A stretch of 64,000 bases of DNA from Streptomyces bauhiniae (lineage in GTDB: Bacteria > Actinomycetota > Actinomycetes > Streptomycetales > Streptomycetaceae). Positions 1-8,450 of this stretch are shown piece by piece. The stretch spans positions 248,001-312,000 of the forward strand of contig NZ_SRRT01000005.1 in assembly GCF_004784475.1 (NCBI RefSeq), in the 5' to 3' direction. The notes beneath the pieces were generated by a model. It did not search any database. It worked only from the letters and a program-made list of their open reading frames with translations, and was not told where the DNA came from. The position numbers and the translations under genes were made by a program. Numbering within the stretch: position 1 is the stretch's first letter; every line of letters begins with the position of its first letter.

Positions 1-354
1 GGTCATCATCGGATGCTCCGTGGGTGCTTCATGGGAGTGGGTGAAGAGTCCCGGCCAGCGGCGCCGGGCGCCCTGGCGCGTCATGTCGCTGGCCTCGCCG
101 AGCTGGGGGTAGCCGGCACCCGCGCGGGCGGCGTCCACGGCCGCCGCACGCTGGAGGCGCTCGGCGGCCCGCTGGAGATGCGTCAGTACGTGCAGCCGGG
201 TCAGCGCGTGCGTGGGATCGTCCGGCGAGGGAATACGGGAACTTCCCTCCGCGACCTCATGGACGATCCGCCGCGCGACCTCGTCGACCGCCGCGTCCGC
301 GAGCGCGGTCATCTCCTGCGGGGCGGTCGGCACGACGAAGTTCTTGCCAGGCAT
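1..354 (-). CDS. Conserved hypothetical HTH-like protein, 3' end outside window
   Basis: An open frame of 118 codons runs leftward from an ATG at 354 and leaves the window without a stop, so only the N-terminal part is visible. It begins MPGKNFVVPTAPQEMTAL and contains a helical stretch ending in YPQLGEASDMTRQGARRRWP. The latter resembles the helix-turn-helix 'EIGEAxGVSRQAAxRRW' pattern common in small streptomycete proteins of unknown role. A palindrome at 387-402 lies just upstream. No enzyme motif is seen; a DNA-binding role is inference. Confidence 0.55.
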   Translation of the reverse strand, partial: MPGKNFVVPTAPQEMTALADAAVDEVARRIVHEVAEGSSRIPSPDDPTHALTRLHVLTHLQRAAERLQRAAAVDAARAGAGYPQLGEASDMTRQGARRRWPGLFTHSHEAPTEHPMMT

Positions 355-386
355 GACCAGCAGAGTAAGCCCTCGGCGTCACCCGC

Positions 387-402
387 GACAACAACAGTTG
401 TC
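387..402. promoter_or_regulatory. Palindrome gacaac-N4-gttgtc, candidate operator
   Basis: Perfect 6-bp arms separated by four bases, in the gap between the leftward HTH-like gene and the rightward histidine kinase. It lies 33 bases upstream of the first and 63 upstream of the second, which suits an operator of a divergent pair. The binding protein is not known; the adjacent HTH-like protein is one candidate. Confidence 0.35.
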
Positions 403-464
403 ATCGTCGCTTAAGGTATGCCTGCGCCGCTGCGATCGCGGCCGTCACCGGAGGAGAACAGAGG

Positions 465-2057
465 ATGACCGTCGTTGAGAGGCCGCCGCACACGCGGGAG
501 CTGTCCGCGTGGACGACTCGCCGCTGGCTTCGCCTCGGAGTCACCGTGGCGATGTCCGTCCTGGTGCTCCTGGGCGCGACCGGCGCCTGGGCCCTGGCGC
601 GGACCGCGACGATCAGCGACAACCTCGTGGACGTGAAGTCCCCCGCGCTGACGACCTCGATCCGGCTGGAGTCGGCGCTGCTCAACCAGGAGACGGGCAT
701 CCGGGGCTACGGGCTCACCGGCACCACGGACTTCCTGGACCCGTACCGGCAGGGGCTCAGCCAGCAGAAGACGTACACGAAGGAACTGTCGGACCTCCTG
801 AGGGGCAACCCCGCGCGCCTGCGTGACCTGAAGGCCGTGGAGGACCGGATCGAGACGTGGCAGGCGCAGATCGCGCGGCCGGTCGCCGCCTCCCCGGCCG
901 GCAAGCCCTCGCCCGTGGCCCAGGAGAACGCGGCCAAGGGCAAGACGACCTTCGACGCCATGCGCGCGGCCATGGCCAACCAGCAGGACCGGCTGCGCGA
1001 CGACCGCGCGTCGTCCAGGGCGGATCTGGCCGCCACGATGCGCCTGCGCAACTGGATCTTCGCCGCCATCGCGGCCGTCATCGTGGCCCTCGCGATGATC
1101 GTCTCCGAGGCGCTGCGCCGGGGTATCACCGGGCCGCTGGAGCGGATCGGCGCGGACGCCCGGACCATCGCGGAGGGCGACTTCGGGCACCCGATCACCC
1201 CGACCGGCCCCGCCGACCTGCGGCAGTTGAGCGACGAGATCGAGTCCATGCGCAGGCGTCTGGTACGGGCGCTGGACTTCAGCGAGGAGGCCCGGCTGCG
1301 GCTGGACGAGCAGTCCGCCGACCTCAAGCGGTCCAACGCGGAGCTGGAGCAGTTCGCGTACGTCGCCTCGCACGACCTTCAGGAGCCGCTGCGGAAGGTG
1401 TCCAGCTTCACACAGTTGCTCCAGCGGCGGTACGGCGGTCAGCTCGACGAACGGGCCGACCAGTACATCGACTTCGCCGTCGACGGCGCGAACCGCATGC
1501 AGACCCTCATCAACGACCTGCTCGACTTCTCCCGCGTGGGCCGGGTCCACAACACCCACCAGAGCGTCGACCTCAACGTCGTGATGAAGCGCACCCTCAC
1601 CGCGATCAGCGTCAGCATCGAGGAGTCGGGAGCGGTGATCACCCGCGACGAACTCCCCACCCTCATCGCCGACTCCACCCAGATGGGCATGCTCTGGCAG
1701 AACCTGATCGGCAACGCCATCAAGTTCCGCCGCCCCGGCGAGACCCCGGTCATCCACATCTCCGCCGAACAGGACGGCGACTACTGGCGGTTCGCCGTCA
1801 CGGACAACGGCATCGGCATCGCCGCCGAGTACGCCGAGAAGGTCTTCGTCATCTTCCAGCGCCTCCACACCAAGGACCGCTACCAGGGCAGCGGCATCGG
1901 CCTCGCCATGTGCAAGAAGATCGTCGAATTCCACGGCGGCACCATCGCGGTCGACCTCACCCACACGGAGGGCACCCGCATTGTTTTCACCTTGGCGAGC
2001 AGGCCGGTGGAGCCTGGCGAGTCGGAAGACCTCATCCCGCAGGCGGTGACGCACTAA
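465..2057 (+). CDS. CHASE3-HAMP sensor histidine kinase
   Basis: 530-residue membrane histidine kinase. Order: cytoplasmic N-tail; TM1 about residues 23-46; extracytoplasmic four-helix CHASE3-type sensor about 47-195 (ALLNQETGIRGYGLTG is typical); TM2 about 197-214; HAMP about 215-270; a linker helix; HisKA with H303 in ASHDLQEPLRKV; HATPase with N box QNLIGNAIKF (about 412-421), G1 DNGIGIA (448-454) and G2 GSGIGLAMCKKI. All catalytic motifs are present, so it should be active. No response regulator lies next to it, so the partner is unknown. Stimulus unknown; the QEPLRK H-box subclass often works with single-domain or GAF/SpoIIE outputs. Confidence 0.9.
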   Translation: MTVVERPPHTRELSAWTTRRWLRLGVTVAMSVLVLLGATGAWALARTATISDNLVDVKSPALTTSIRLESALLNQETGIRGYGLTGTTDFLDPYRQGLSQQKTYTKELSDLLRGNPARLRDLKAVEDRIETWQAQIARPVAASPAGKPSPVAQENAAKGKTTFDAMRAAMANQQDRLRDDRASSRADLAATMRLRNWIFAAIAAVIVALAMIVSEALRRGITGPLERIGADARTIAEGDFGHPITPTGPADLRQLSDEIESMRRRLVRALDFSEEARLRLDEQSADLKRSNAELEQFAYVASHDLQEPLRKVSSFTQLLQRRYGGQLDERADQYIDFAVDGANRMQTLINDLLDFSRVGRVHNTHQSVDLNVVMKRTLTAISVSIEESGAVITRDELPTLIADSTQMGMLWQNLIGNAIKFRRPGETPVIHISAEQDGDYWRFAVTDNGIGIAAEYAEKVFVIFQRLHTKDRYQGSGIGLAMCKKIVEFHGGTIAVDLTHTEGTRIVFTLASRPVEPGESEDLIPQAVTH

Positions 2058-2152
2058 GCCGCGAGGCGGGCACGCAGTCGCCGACCTCGCGTCAACGCCG
2101 CGCAGCCGCTGGGCACTTCGCGGAAGCCCTCCGCGCCCGTTGCCAAAACTCC

Positions 2153-3787
2153 TCAAGAGCCATCCGTACCCCCCGCCGGCCGGTCCCGTGCCGAGGGCCC
2201 CGTGAGCAGGCGGTGTTCGGTGGATTCGTAGCGCGCACGCTCCCGTTCGGCGGCCGGCTTGCTGGAGAGTACGGAGACGAGCCAGCCGGCGAGGAAGCCT
2301 GCCGGGATGGAGGCGAGGGCCGGGGTGTTGTAGGGGAACCAGTCGAAGTCGGCCTCGGGGAAGGCGGAGAGGGGGGTGCCGGAGACCAGCGTGGTGCCCG
2401 GGGTGAGGGCGAGGACGGTCAGCGAGCCGACGATGAGGGTGGCGAGCAGGCCCGCGCGGGTGTAGCGGCGCCAGAAGAGGGTGTAGAGGAGCGCGGGCGC
2501 GATCGCCGAGGCGCCGAGGGTGAAGGAGAGGGTCGCCAGCGGCTGGAGGCTGCGGTGCTGGGCGAGGGCGGCCACCAGGATGACGGGGATGCCGACCAGC
2601 AGGGCGCACGAGCGGGCGAGGGCGAGTTCCCGCACCGGTGCCAACGGGGTGCGGCGGGAGGCCGTCAGGTCGTGGGCGAGGGCATTCGCGCAGGCCAGCG
2701 TCATGCTTGCCACGGAGGCGAGCAGGGTCAGGAACACGGCGGTCGTGACGGTCGCGAACAGCAGACTCTCGGAACGCGAGAGACCACTGCCGAACGCGGC
2801 GCGGGCGCCCAGGAGATAGGCCGTCGTGCCGTGCGGATCGGCCCCGGTGATGCGCGCGTGCCCGAGGAGGGCGGTCGCCCCGGTGCAGATCAGTACGAGC
2901 ATCAGGATGAACAGGGTGACCGAGGAGACCGCCCAGGACATGGCCCGCCGCACCTGGCGCGGCGTCCCGGCGGTGTACATGCGCATGGTGACGTGCGGCA
3001 GACACCCGGCGCCCAGCACGATCGCGCACTGGGTGCTCGCCAGGTCGAGCGCGGGATGCGGGCTGCTGGAGTACTGCAGTCCCCAGCGCAGGTAGGCGGG
3101 CCCGGCCCCGCTCTCGCGCGCGGCGGTGCGGAACAGCTCCCCGGCGCTCCAGCCGAAGGCGTGCAGGATCAGCCCGCTGACGACGAGCCCGGAGGCGAGC
3201 AGCATCACCGTCTTGAAGATCTGCACGAGCGCCGTACCGCGCATGCCGCCCAGTGCCGCGTAGCTGATCATGAGTATCCCGGCCCCGACCACACAGCCGT
3301 TCTTCGCGGCGGGCTCGGTGAACCCCATGACGTAGGCGAGGAGTTCACCCACCCCGGCGAGCTGGACGATCATCATCGGGACGAGCGCGAGCAGAGTGAC
3401 CGCGCAGGCCGCGATACGTACGGAACGGGCGGGATGGCGGTGGCCGAGCACATCGCCCATGGTGTACCGGCCGGTGTTGTGGAGCGGCTCGGCGAGCAGG
3501 AACATCAGCAGGAGCAGGGACAGTACGGCACTGAGCGCGAGCACCACCCCGTCGTACCCGCACAGCGCGACGATGCCGCCGATGGTGAGCACGGTGGCGG
3601 CGGAGATGTAGTCCCCGGCGATGGCGAGCCCGTTGCGCAGCGGCGAGAGGGATTTGTAGCCGGTGTAGAACTCGGCGAGGTCGTCCGCGTCCGGACCGGT
3701 GAGGACGCAGAGCAGCAGGGTCAGCGCGACGACGGAGCAGAAGGCGGCCAGGGACCAGGACTGCGCGGGACCGCTGAACTCCGTCAC
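2153..3787 (-). CDS. Sodium:solute symporter (SSS family)
   Basis: 544 residues, about 13 hydrophobic segments, SSS-family features including AEFYTGYKSLSPLRNGLAIA near the N-terminus and the conserved SAATVLTIGG helix. It probably imports an organic acid such as acetate or pyruvate with Na+, judging from its partner. The GTG start at 3787 follows an AAGGAGG ribosome site and overlaps the stop of the upstream DUF485 gene (GTGA), so the two are co-translated. This DUF485-symporter pairing is the ActP/MctC arrangement. Substrate not provable from sequence. Confidence 0.88.
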   Translation of the reverse strand: MTEFSGPAQSWSLAAFCSVVALTLLLCVLTGPDADDLAEFYTGYKSLSPLRNGLAIAGDYISAATVLTIGGIVALCGYDGVVLALSAVLSLLLLMFLLAEPLHNTGRYTMGDVLGHRHPARSVRIAACAVTLLALVPMMIVQLAGVGELLAYVMGFTEPAAKNGCVVGAGILMISYAALGGMRGTALVQIFKTVMLLASGLVVSGLILHAFGWSAGELFRTAARESGAGPAYLRWGLQYSSSPHPALDLASTQCAIVLGAGCLPHVTMRMYTAGTPRQVRRAMSWAVSSVTLFILMLVLICTGATALLGHARITGADPHGTTAYLLGARAAFGSGLSRSESLLFATVTTAVFLTLLASVASMTLACANALAHDLTASRRTPLAPVRELALARSCALLVGIPVILVAALAQHRSLQPLATLSFTLGASAIAPALLYTLFWRRYTRAGLLATLIVGSLTVLALTPGTTLVSGTPLSAFPEADFDWFPYNTPALASIPAGFLAGWLVSVLSSKPAAERERARYESTEHRLLTGPSARDRPAGGTDGS

Positions 3788-4179
3788 CGGCCTCCTTCCC
3801 GGTGCACGGGCGCCGGGTAGGACTGGCGGGCGCGGCGGGCCAGCGGGTCGACGAGTCGGTAGGCGGTGGCCTCGTACAGCAGGACGGCCAGCCAGGTGAC
3901 GGGAATCTGTACGAGGGCCAGGACGAGCCCGGTGGGCAGGCCGCCCGGCCCCGGACGGGTCATCAGCCAGGGGGCCTTGACGGTCAGCGTGAGGAAGACG
4001 GCGAAGTAGCCGAGGGCGGTGAGGGACGCCACGCGCCGCTGCCAGCGGTAGGCGCGGCGCAGCATGCGCAGGGTGCGGTGGGGACCGGAGCGAGGGCCCG
4101 GCGGCTCCGGGGACCCGTGTCCCGTCGACCAACTGGGTTCGCGGCGGTCGGGGGGTAACTCGGAGCTGTCGTAGGACAC
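3784..4179 (-). CDS. DUF485 family membrane protein
   Basis: 131 residues. A polar, Pro-rich N-tail (1-48) is followed by two transmembrane helices (about 50-68, containing ALGYFAVFLTLTVKAPW, and about 80-105), the usual DUF485 layout. Proteins of this family sit directly upstream of SSS symporters of the ActP/MctC type and are thought to help them; here the stop overlaps the symporter start by 4 nt. The N-tail is longer than in many family members. Confidence 0.85.
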   Translation of the reverse strand: MSYDSSELPPDRREPSWSTGHGSPEPPGPRSGPHRTLRMLRRAYRWQRRVASLTALGYFAVFLTLTVKAPWLMTRPGPGGLPTGLVLALVQIPVTWLAVLLYEATAYRLVDPLARRARQSYPAPVHREGGR

Positions 4180-4395
4180 TTCGTGATCTCCTGGCGGGGA
4201 CCGGGCCCGGAACGAGACGGACCGTGCGGGATGACCATGACGCTATGTCGACATGTTCCCTGCCGGGGACCGTTCTAGGCCAGAGGGCACCACCTGACCA
4301 GGCAGCGCCCTCCGCGTCCCGTAGGGCAGGGGACGCGGCAACGATGTGACCACCGAGGGACGGTGAGGCCCGCGGGCCAGGAGGCGCGTGAAGGT
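4180..4395. other. Intergenic region, no gene seen
   Basis: About 216 bases between the DUF485 gene start and the TetR remnant. It should hold the promoter of the symporter operon. I see no convincing ORF or strong hairpin. Confidence 0.4.
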
Positions 4396-4833
4396 CTAGG
4401 CCGCTCGCGCACCCGCCGTCATCCGCGTCATGGCCCCGTACCGTTCCGCGAGTTCCGTCGGGGAGTGCTCGCCCCCGGCGCGGTACCACTGCGAGACCCC
4501 CGTGCACATGGTGACGATCGCCCTGCTGGCCTCGCGCGGGTACGGCGTGGCGAACACCCCCTGCGCGACTCCGCCCTCGATGACGTGGTCCATCAACCGC
4601 TGCTGGCGGTCGCGGGCGGCGATGTAGGTGGTGCGGGCGTCCCCGGTGAGGCTGCGGATCTCGCTGTAGGCGATGAACGCCAGGTCACGCTGGTGAGCGT
4701 GGAACAGCACGAGGCACTCCACGAGCAGGTCGAACCGGCGCGGGATGCCGTCGCCGGCCTCCTCCAGCGCCGCGGTGCTGCGTCGCCACAGGTCTTCCAT
4801 GGCGTGGGAGACGAGCGCGACGAGCAGGGCTGG
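4396..4833 (-). pseudogene. TetR regulator remnant, C-terminal ligand domain only
   Basis: The frame from about 4833 to the stop at 4396 encodes a TetR C-terminal domain (PALLVALVSHAMEDLWRR, then helices to MTAGARAA). The N-terminal helix-turn-helix domain is absent: upstream of 4833 the frame hits a TAG and the sequence switches to the 3' part of an acyl-CoA ligase on the other strand. It therefore cannot bind DNA as a normal TetR. TetR genes are often divergent from the fatty-acyl-CoA ligase they control, so a single deletion removed both 5' ends and the shared promoter. Confidence 0.8.
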
Positions 4834-5164
4834 GTTCTACCTCGTGGACCGGCTCAAGGACCAGATCAACGTGTCGGGGTACAAGGTCTGGCCGCGCGAG
4901 GTCGAGGACGCGCTGTATGAGCACCCCTCGGTGCTGGAGGCCGCGGTGGTCGGGTGGCCGGACGAGTATCGCGGGGAGACGGTGGTCGCCTGCGTTTCAC
5001 TCAAGTCGGGCCTGAGCGCCACCGAGGAGGAGCTGATCGCCTTCTCCCGCGATCGGCTGGCCGCCTACAAGTGTCCCCGCCGGGTCCATTTCCTCGCCGA
5101 CCTGCCCAAGACCCAGACCGGCAAGATCCGGCGCGCCGAACTCCGCAAGGGCGGGACGCCGTAG
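4834..5164 (+). pseudogene. Acyl-CoA synthetase (AMP-forming) remnant, C-terminal subdomain
   Basis: The reading frame FYLVDRLKDQINVSGYKVWP ... KTQTGKIRRAELRKG is the C-terminal subdomain of a fatty-acyl-CoA ligase. It holds the A8 hinge (VDRLKDQINVSGYKV) and the A10 lysine (K in TGKIRR). The large N-terminal adenylation domain is missing; homology begins at about 4832, the same point where the TetR remnant ends on the other strand. It is not expected to be functional. Confidence 0.85.
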
Positions 5165-5194
5165 GCGAGTTCAGGAGGCCCCGTGACCTGCCCC

Positions 5195-5846
5195 TCATCG
5201 ATAGGTGAGCAACTCCCGGCTGTCACCGGCGAAATGGGCGTGTTCGTTGAAGGTCAGCAAGGTGGTCCCGGACGCCCCCACCGCGAGGGTGGTGACGGAA
5301 GCGTTGACGGCCACCCGGTTCAGGGCGACGACTCCCTCGTGGGGCAGTGAGAGCAACTCCCCGCACAGTGCGGCGAGAACCGCCCGAGGTGACGACCACC
5401 GCGTCCCGCCCCCGGCCGAGCGCGGCGGACAGCTCGGCCAGTCCGGCCGTGGCACGCCCGGTGAACGCGGCCCAGGTCTCGCCGTCGGCGTCGGTCGCGG
5501 CGGGGTCCCGCATCCAGGCCAACAGGGCGTGGTCGAGCAGGTCTTGTATCGAGGTGGTCTGCCCGGGCGCGGGGGCGTAGCGGGCGATCAGGTCGAGGTG
5601 GTCGTACTCGTTCCAGCGTGCGTCCTGCTGGAGCGGCTGCCCGAACCCGGCCGCCTCCGCGATGAGTTGAGCGGTGTCGCGCTGGCGCCTCAGGGTGCCC
5701 GAGACGAGGTACGGGTCCCGCAGGCCCCGGCGGGCGAGTTCCCGGCCGACGGCGGCGGCCTGGACTTGGCCGGGCTCGGAGAGGACGTCGTAGTCGTCCG
5801 CCCCGGCGGAGGCTTGGCCGTGACGGACGAGGCAGATCAGTGGCAT
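5195..5846 (-). pseudogene. Histidine phosphatase superfamily protein, frameshifted
   Basis: Starts MPLICLVRHGQASAG with the RHG catalytic motif of the phosphoglycerate-mutase-like branch. The frame is normal to VVVTSGG (about 5385), after which family-like sequence (VLAALCGELLSLPHEGVVAL ... TTLLTFNEHAH) continues in another frame to a TGA at 5195. The shift falls in a short G run where two bases seem to be missing, so a sequencing error is possible. The full family length of about 215 residues is recovered if the frame is repaired. Confidence 0.75.
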
Positions 5847-5877
5847 GGCGGAACTCCCGCTCCCCTTCTGTCGATTG

Positions 5878-6468
5878 TCAGGTGCTGCGCGGGGTGAACC
5901 GCTCCGTCACCTGCTCCAGAGCGCTCACGAGCAGGTCGACCAGGCCGGTGGTGGTGATGACGTCGTCGACGGCGCCGATGGCCATCTCCTCCGCCATGGC
6001 CAGCCAGCCCCGGACGGCGAGCCGGTGCAGCGGCGTCGGATCGTGGACCCCCGCGGCGTCCAGCATCCGGTCGGTCAGGACGCGGCGGTTGTCCTCGAAG
6101 ACCTCCAGCACGCGTTCGTCGCCCCCGGCCGCTGCCCGCACCACGGCGACGTAGTTGTCCCGGCGCCGCTGCACAAAGGACACGAAGCCGTCGACTATCC
6201 CGCGCACCCGCTCCCCCGGCGCGCCGTCTTCCGGCGCACGGGCGTGCAGCAGCAGCCGGTCCCCGCCGGCTCGCACGACCGCCACGTAGTAGTCCCGCTT
6301 GGTCGGGAAGTAGTGGAACAGCAGCCCGCGCGAGATGCCCGCCTCGGCGGCCACCTCGTCGATGGACATCTCGTGGATGGGGCGGGTGGTGAGCAGCCGC
6401 AGCCCGATCCCGATGAGCTGCGCCCGGCGCTCTTCCGGCCTCAGCCGGGCACGGGTGGGGGCGGCCAT
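5878..6468 (-). CDS. TetR family transcriptional regulator
   Basis: 196 residues from the ATG at 6468. The N-terminal HTH (EMSIDEVAAEAGISRGLLFHYFPTKRDYY) is about residues 33-61; the C-terminal all-helical domain follows. A longer reading starting at 6495 (MLNKLRSAP) is possible, but that ATG lies inside an inverted repeat (6484-6506) that looks like the operator, so the internal start is preferred. Probably autoregulatory. Effector unknown; the downstream histidine phosphatase relic (31-bp gap, same strand) may be in its operon. Confidence 0.88.
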   Translation of the reverse strand: MAAPTRARLRPEERRAQLIGIGLRLLTTRPIHEMSIDEVAAEAGISRGLLFHYFPTKRDYYVAVVRAGGDRLLLHARAPEDGAPGERVRGIVDGFVSFVQRRRDNYVAVVRAAAGGDERVLEVFEDNRRVLTDRMLDAAGVHDPTPLHRLAVRGWLAMAEEMAIGAVDDVITTTGLVDLLVSALEQVTERFTPRST

Positions 6469-6483
6469 GGGCGCCGACCTTAG

Positions 6484-6506
6484 CTTGTTGAGCATTGCTC
6501 GACAAG
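6484..6506. promoter_or_regulatory. Inverted repeat, candidate operator of the TetR at 5878-6468
   Basis: cttgttgagc-att-gctcgacaag: ten-base arms with one mismatch and a 3-base centre. It lies 16 bases upstream of the preferred TetR start and 20 bases from the -35 of the rightward promoter at 6526. TetR dimers typically bind such repeats next to their own gene. Confidence 0.55.
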
Positions 6507-6525
6507 GCTCGATGTTTCCGGCCCC

Positions 6526-6566
6526 TTGACGGCAGAGGACCCGCCCTTAAACTGAAACACGATTCG
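6526..6566 (+). promoter_or_regulatory. Promoter with regulon operator (site A)
   Basis: TTGACG (6526-6531), a 16-base spacer, then TAAACT (6548-6553), followed directly by GAAACACGATTCG (6554-6566). The same -35/-10/operator geometry recurs upstream of the monooxygenase gene (9126-9166), and related operators lie at 9080 and 16148. It should drive the gene starting at 6655 and be repressed by a TetR protein, most likely the one at 8451-9086. Confidence 0.6.
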
Positions 6567-6654
6567 ACATCGGATTTTCCGGATGCAACGGAACGGAGCA
6601 AGCTGTGGCTCACTGTTTTGACGTCGATACGCGCGGACCCGTCGGAGGTGCCGC

Positions 6655-7905
6655 ATGACGGCGCGGAAGGTCGTGTTCATCGGCGCGGCGGGTGAGATGT
6701 GCCGGGTGGCCATCGAGCGGTTCGCCAGGGCCGACGGGGACTGGGAGCTGGTCCTGTGCGACATCCGGCCCGAGCTGCTCGCGCCGCTCATCAAGCGGCT
6801 GCCCAGGGGCCGGGCCACGACTAGGCGGCTGGACCTGTACGACCGTGCCGACCTGCTGGACATGGTCGACGGCGCCGCCCTCGTCGTCCTCGGCGCGGGC
6901 CCGTACATCCGCACCTCGGAGCCGGTGATCTCGGCCTGCCTGGAGGCGGGGGTGCCGTATCTCGACTTCGACGACGACGTGGAGAGCACCCAGCACGCCC
7001 TCTCCCTGGCCGACCGGGCGCGCGAGGCGGGCATCCCGGTCTACGTCGGCTGCGGCGCCTCCCCCGGCATGAGCAACGTCCTCGTCGTGGACGCCGCGAA
7101 CGAACTCGACACGGTCGAGAACATCGACCTGGCGTGGCTGGTGGGCGACGAACGCCCCGAGGTCGGCCGTGCGGTCCTCGAACACCTCATGCACATAGCC
7201 GCCGGTGACTGCCTGACCTGGGAGAACGGCGCTTCCGTCGTCCACGAGTCGTACGTGGAGACCACCACCGTCCCCATGGGCGGCGGCGTCGGCGAGATCC
7301 TTCTCTACGAGACCGCGCACCCGGAGCCGGTCACCCTCCCCCGCCGCTACCCCCAGGCCCAGCGCATCCGCTGCGTGGGCGGTCTCGACCCCGCCCCCTT
7401 CAACGGCCTCGCGCGCGGCCTCGGACTGGCCATTCAGAACGGCAGGATCAGCGTCGAGCAGGCCGTCGACTTCATCCAGGCCGTCCTCCACAACCGCGTC
7501 AACGACGCCACGGCTCTCCGCCACGCCCTGCGCGGCATGGCCGGTCAGGTCCGCCGGGGCGAGAGTGGCGCGGGCGCGCTGTCCCGGTTCCTGCTGGCCT
7601 CCGCGCTGCGCCGTACCTACCCCTGGCGCGGCGGCCTCCTGGCCCGCGTCACCGGCACCCGTAACGGGCGCCCGGCCGTCGCCGTCCGCCGCACGGTGGT
7701 CAGCGGCCCCGACTCCTACCTGGCCAGCAGCATGGGCAGCCTGACCGGCACCGCCTGCGCGGCGTTCATGGTCCTGGCGCTGGACGAGGCCGGCAAGCGC
7801 TCCGGCGCCTTCGCCCCCGAGGACTGGGCCGACCCGGAGGCGTTCTACACCGCCCTCGAACGCGTCGGCACCCCACGCCACGAAATCGTCGAGGCACTGG
7901 TCTAG
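6655..7905 (+). CDS. Saccharopine dehydrogenase family NAD(P)-binding oxidoreductase
   Basis: 416 residues. The N-terminal Rossmann fold begins VVFIGAAGEM, with CDIRPELL at the end of the second strand; family-like YIRTSEPVISACLEAGVPYLD follows. This is the saccharopine-dehydrogenase/trans-acting-enoyl-reductase type superfamily, whose members act on varied substrates including lipids. It is the first gene under the site-A promoter and shares its operator with a monooxygenase operon and a flavoprotein gene, so it is likely part of one catabolic regulon. True substrate unknown; lysine metabolism is not implied. Confidence 0.75.
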   Translation: MTARKVVFIGAAGEMCRVAIERFARADGDWELVLCDIRPELLAPLIKRLPRGRATTRRLDLYDRADLLDMVDGAALVVLGAGPYIRTSEPVISACLEAGVPYLDFDDDVESTQHALSLADRAREAGIPVYVGCGASPGMSNVLVVDAANELDTVENIDLAWLVGDERPEVGRAVLEHLMHIAAGDCLTWENGASVVHESYVETTTVPMGGGVGEILLYETAHPEPVTLPRRYPQAQRIRCVGGLDPAPFNGLARGLGLAIQNGRISVEQAVDFIQAVLHNRVNDATALRHALRGMAGQVRRGESGAGALSRFLLASALRRTYPWRGGLLARVTGTRNGRPAVAVRRTVVSGPDSYLASSMGSLTGTACAAFMVLALDEAGKRSGAFAPEDWADPEAFYTALERVGTPRHEIVEALV

Positions 7906-7951
7906 TTCCGCGATCGCAAACGATCACTGATCATCCTGCGATGATCGGTGA

Positions 7952-8341
7952 ATGAGCGAGCGTGAGTGGCAGGCGTTGACCAAGTCCGAGGAAGCGTTCA
8001 TGGTCAATTCGTATGAGATCGACATCCTGGCCGGCGTCTGGGGAGATCTCGACGATGCCGATCAGTCCCGGCCCGTGAAGGAACTGGCAGGGATCCTGCT
8101 CACTCTCATCGATCGTGGATGGATCGAGGTTCGTCGGGTCGCGCCGTGGACGTCCCCGTCCGGGAAGCAGGGCATCCAGCACGGGGAACTGGTGCCTCGT
8201 GAGCAGCTTCCGGCGGTCCTGGAGGACGCGGCCAACTGGGAGTACCCGGATGACGGCAACTGGATCGGTGCAGTGACCCTGGTGGAAACCGAGGCGGGCA
8301 AGAAGATCACCCGTCTTTCCCCCGGGGAAATGGCCGAGTAG
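7952..8341 (+). CDS. Conserved hypothetical protein, 129 aa
   Basis: Soluble, acidic protein with no signal peptide or membrane segment. Features include EEAFMVNSYEIDILAGVWGDL, IDRGWIEVRR and a C-terminal EAGKKITRLSPGEMAE. The pattern around LLTLIDRGWIEVRRV and LVETEAGKKI resembles a winged-helix fold, as in several streptomycete orphan proteins, but no family can be named. It stands alone between the dehydrogenase and a leftward TetR gene. Confidence 0.7.
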   Translation: MSEREWQALTKSEEAFMVNSYEIDILAGVWGDLDDADQSRPVKELAGILLTLIDRGWIEVRRVAPWTSPSGKQGIQHGELVPREQLPAVLEDAANWEYPDDGNWIGAVTLVETEAGKKITRLSPGEMAE

Positions 8342-8450
8342 AGCTGCGTGGCGGGGACCTGCAGGCCAGCAGCTTGCCGTCGGCATTGCGCGGCAACGCC
8401 TCCCCGGCCGCGGTGACGAACCCCGAAGAAAAGGCAGCTCCGCGAGCGGG

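Noticed and set aside
857..3820. Very long open frame (987 codons) on the plus strand
   Set aside because: It runs across the kinase gene out of frame and antisense to the symporter; sequence is Arg/Gly/Ala-rich shadow of high-GC coding DNA.
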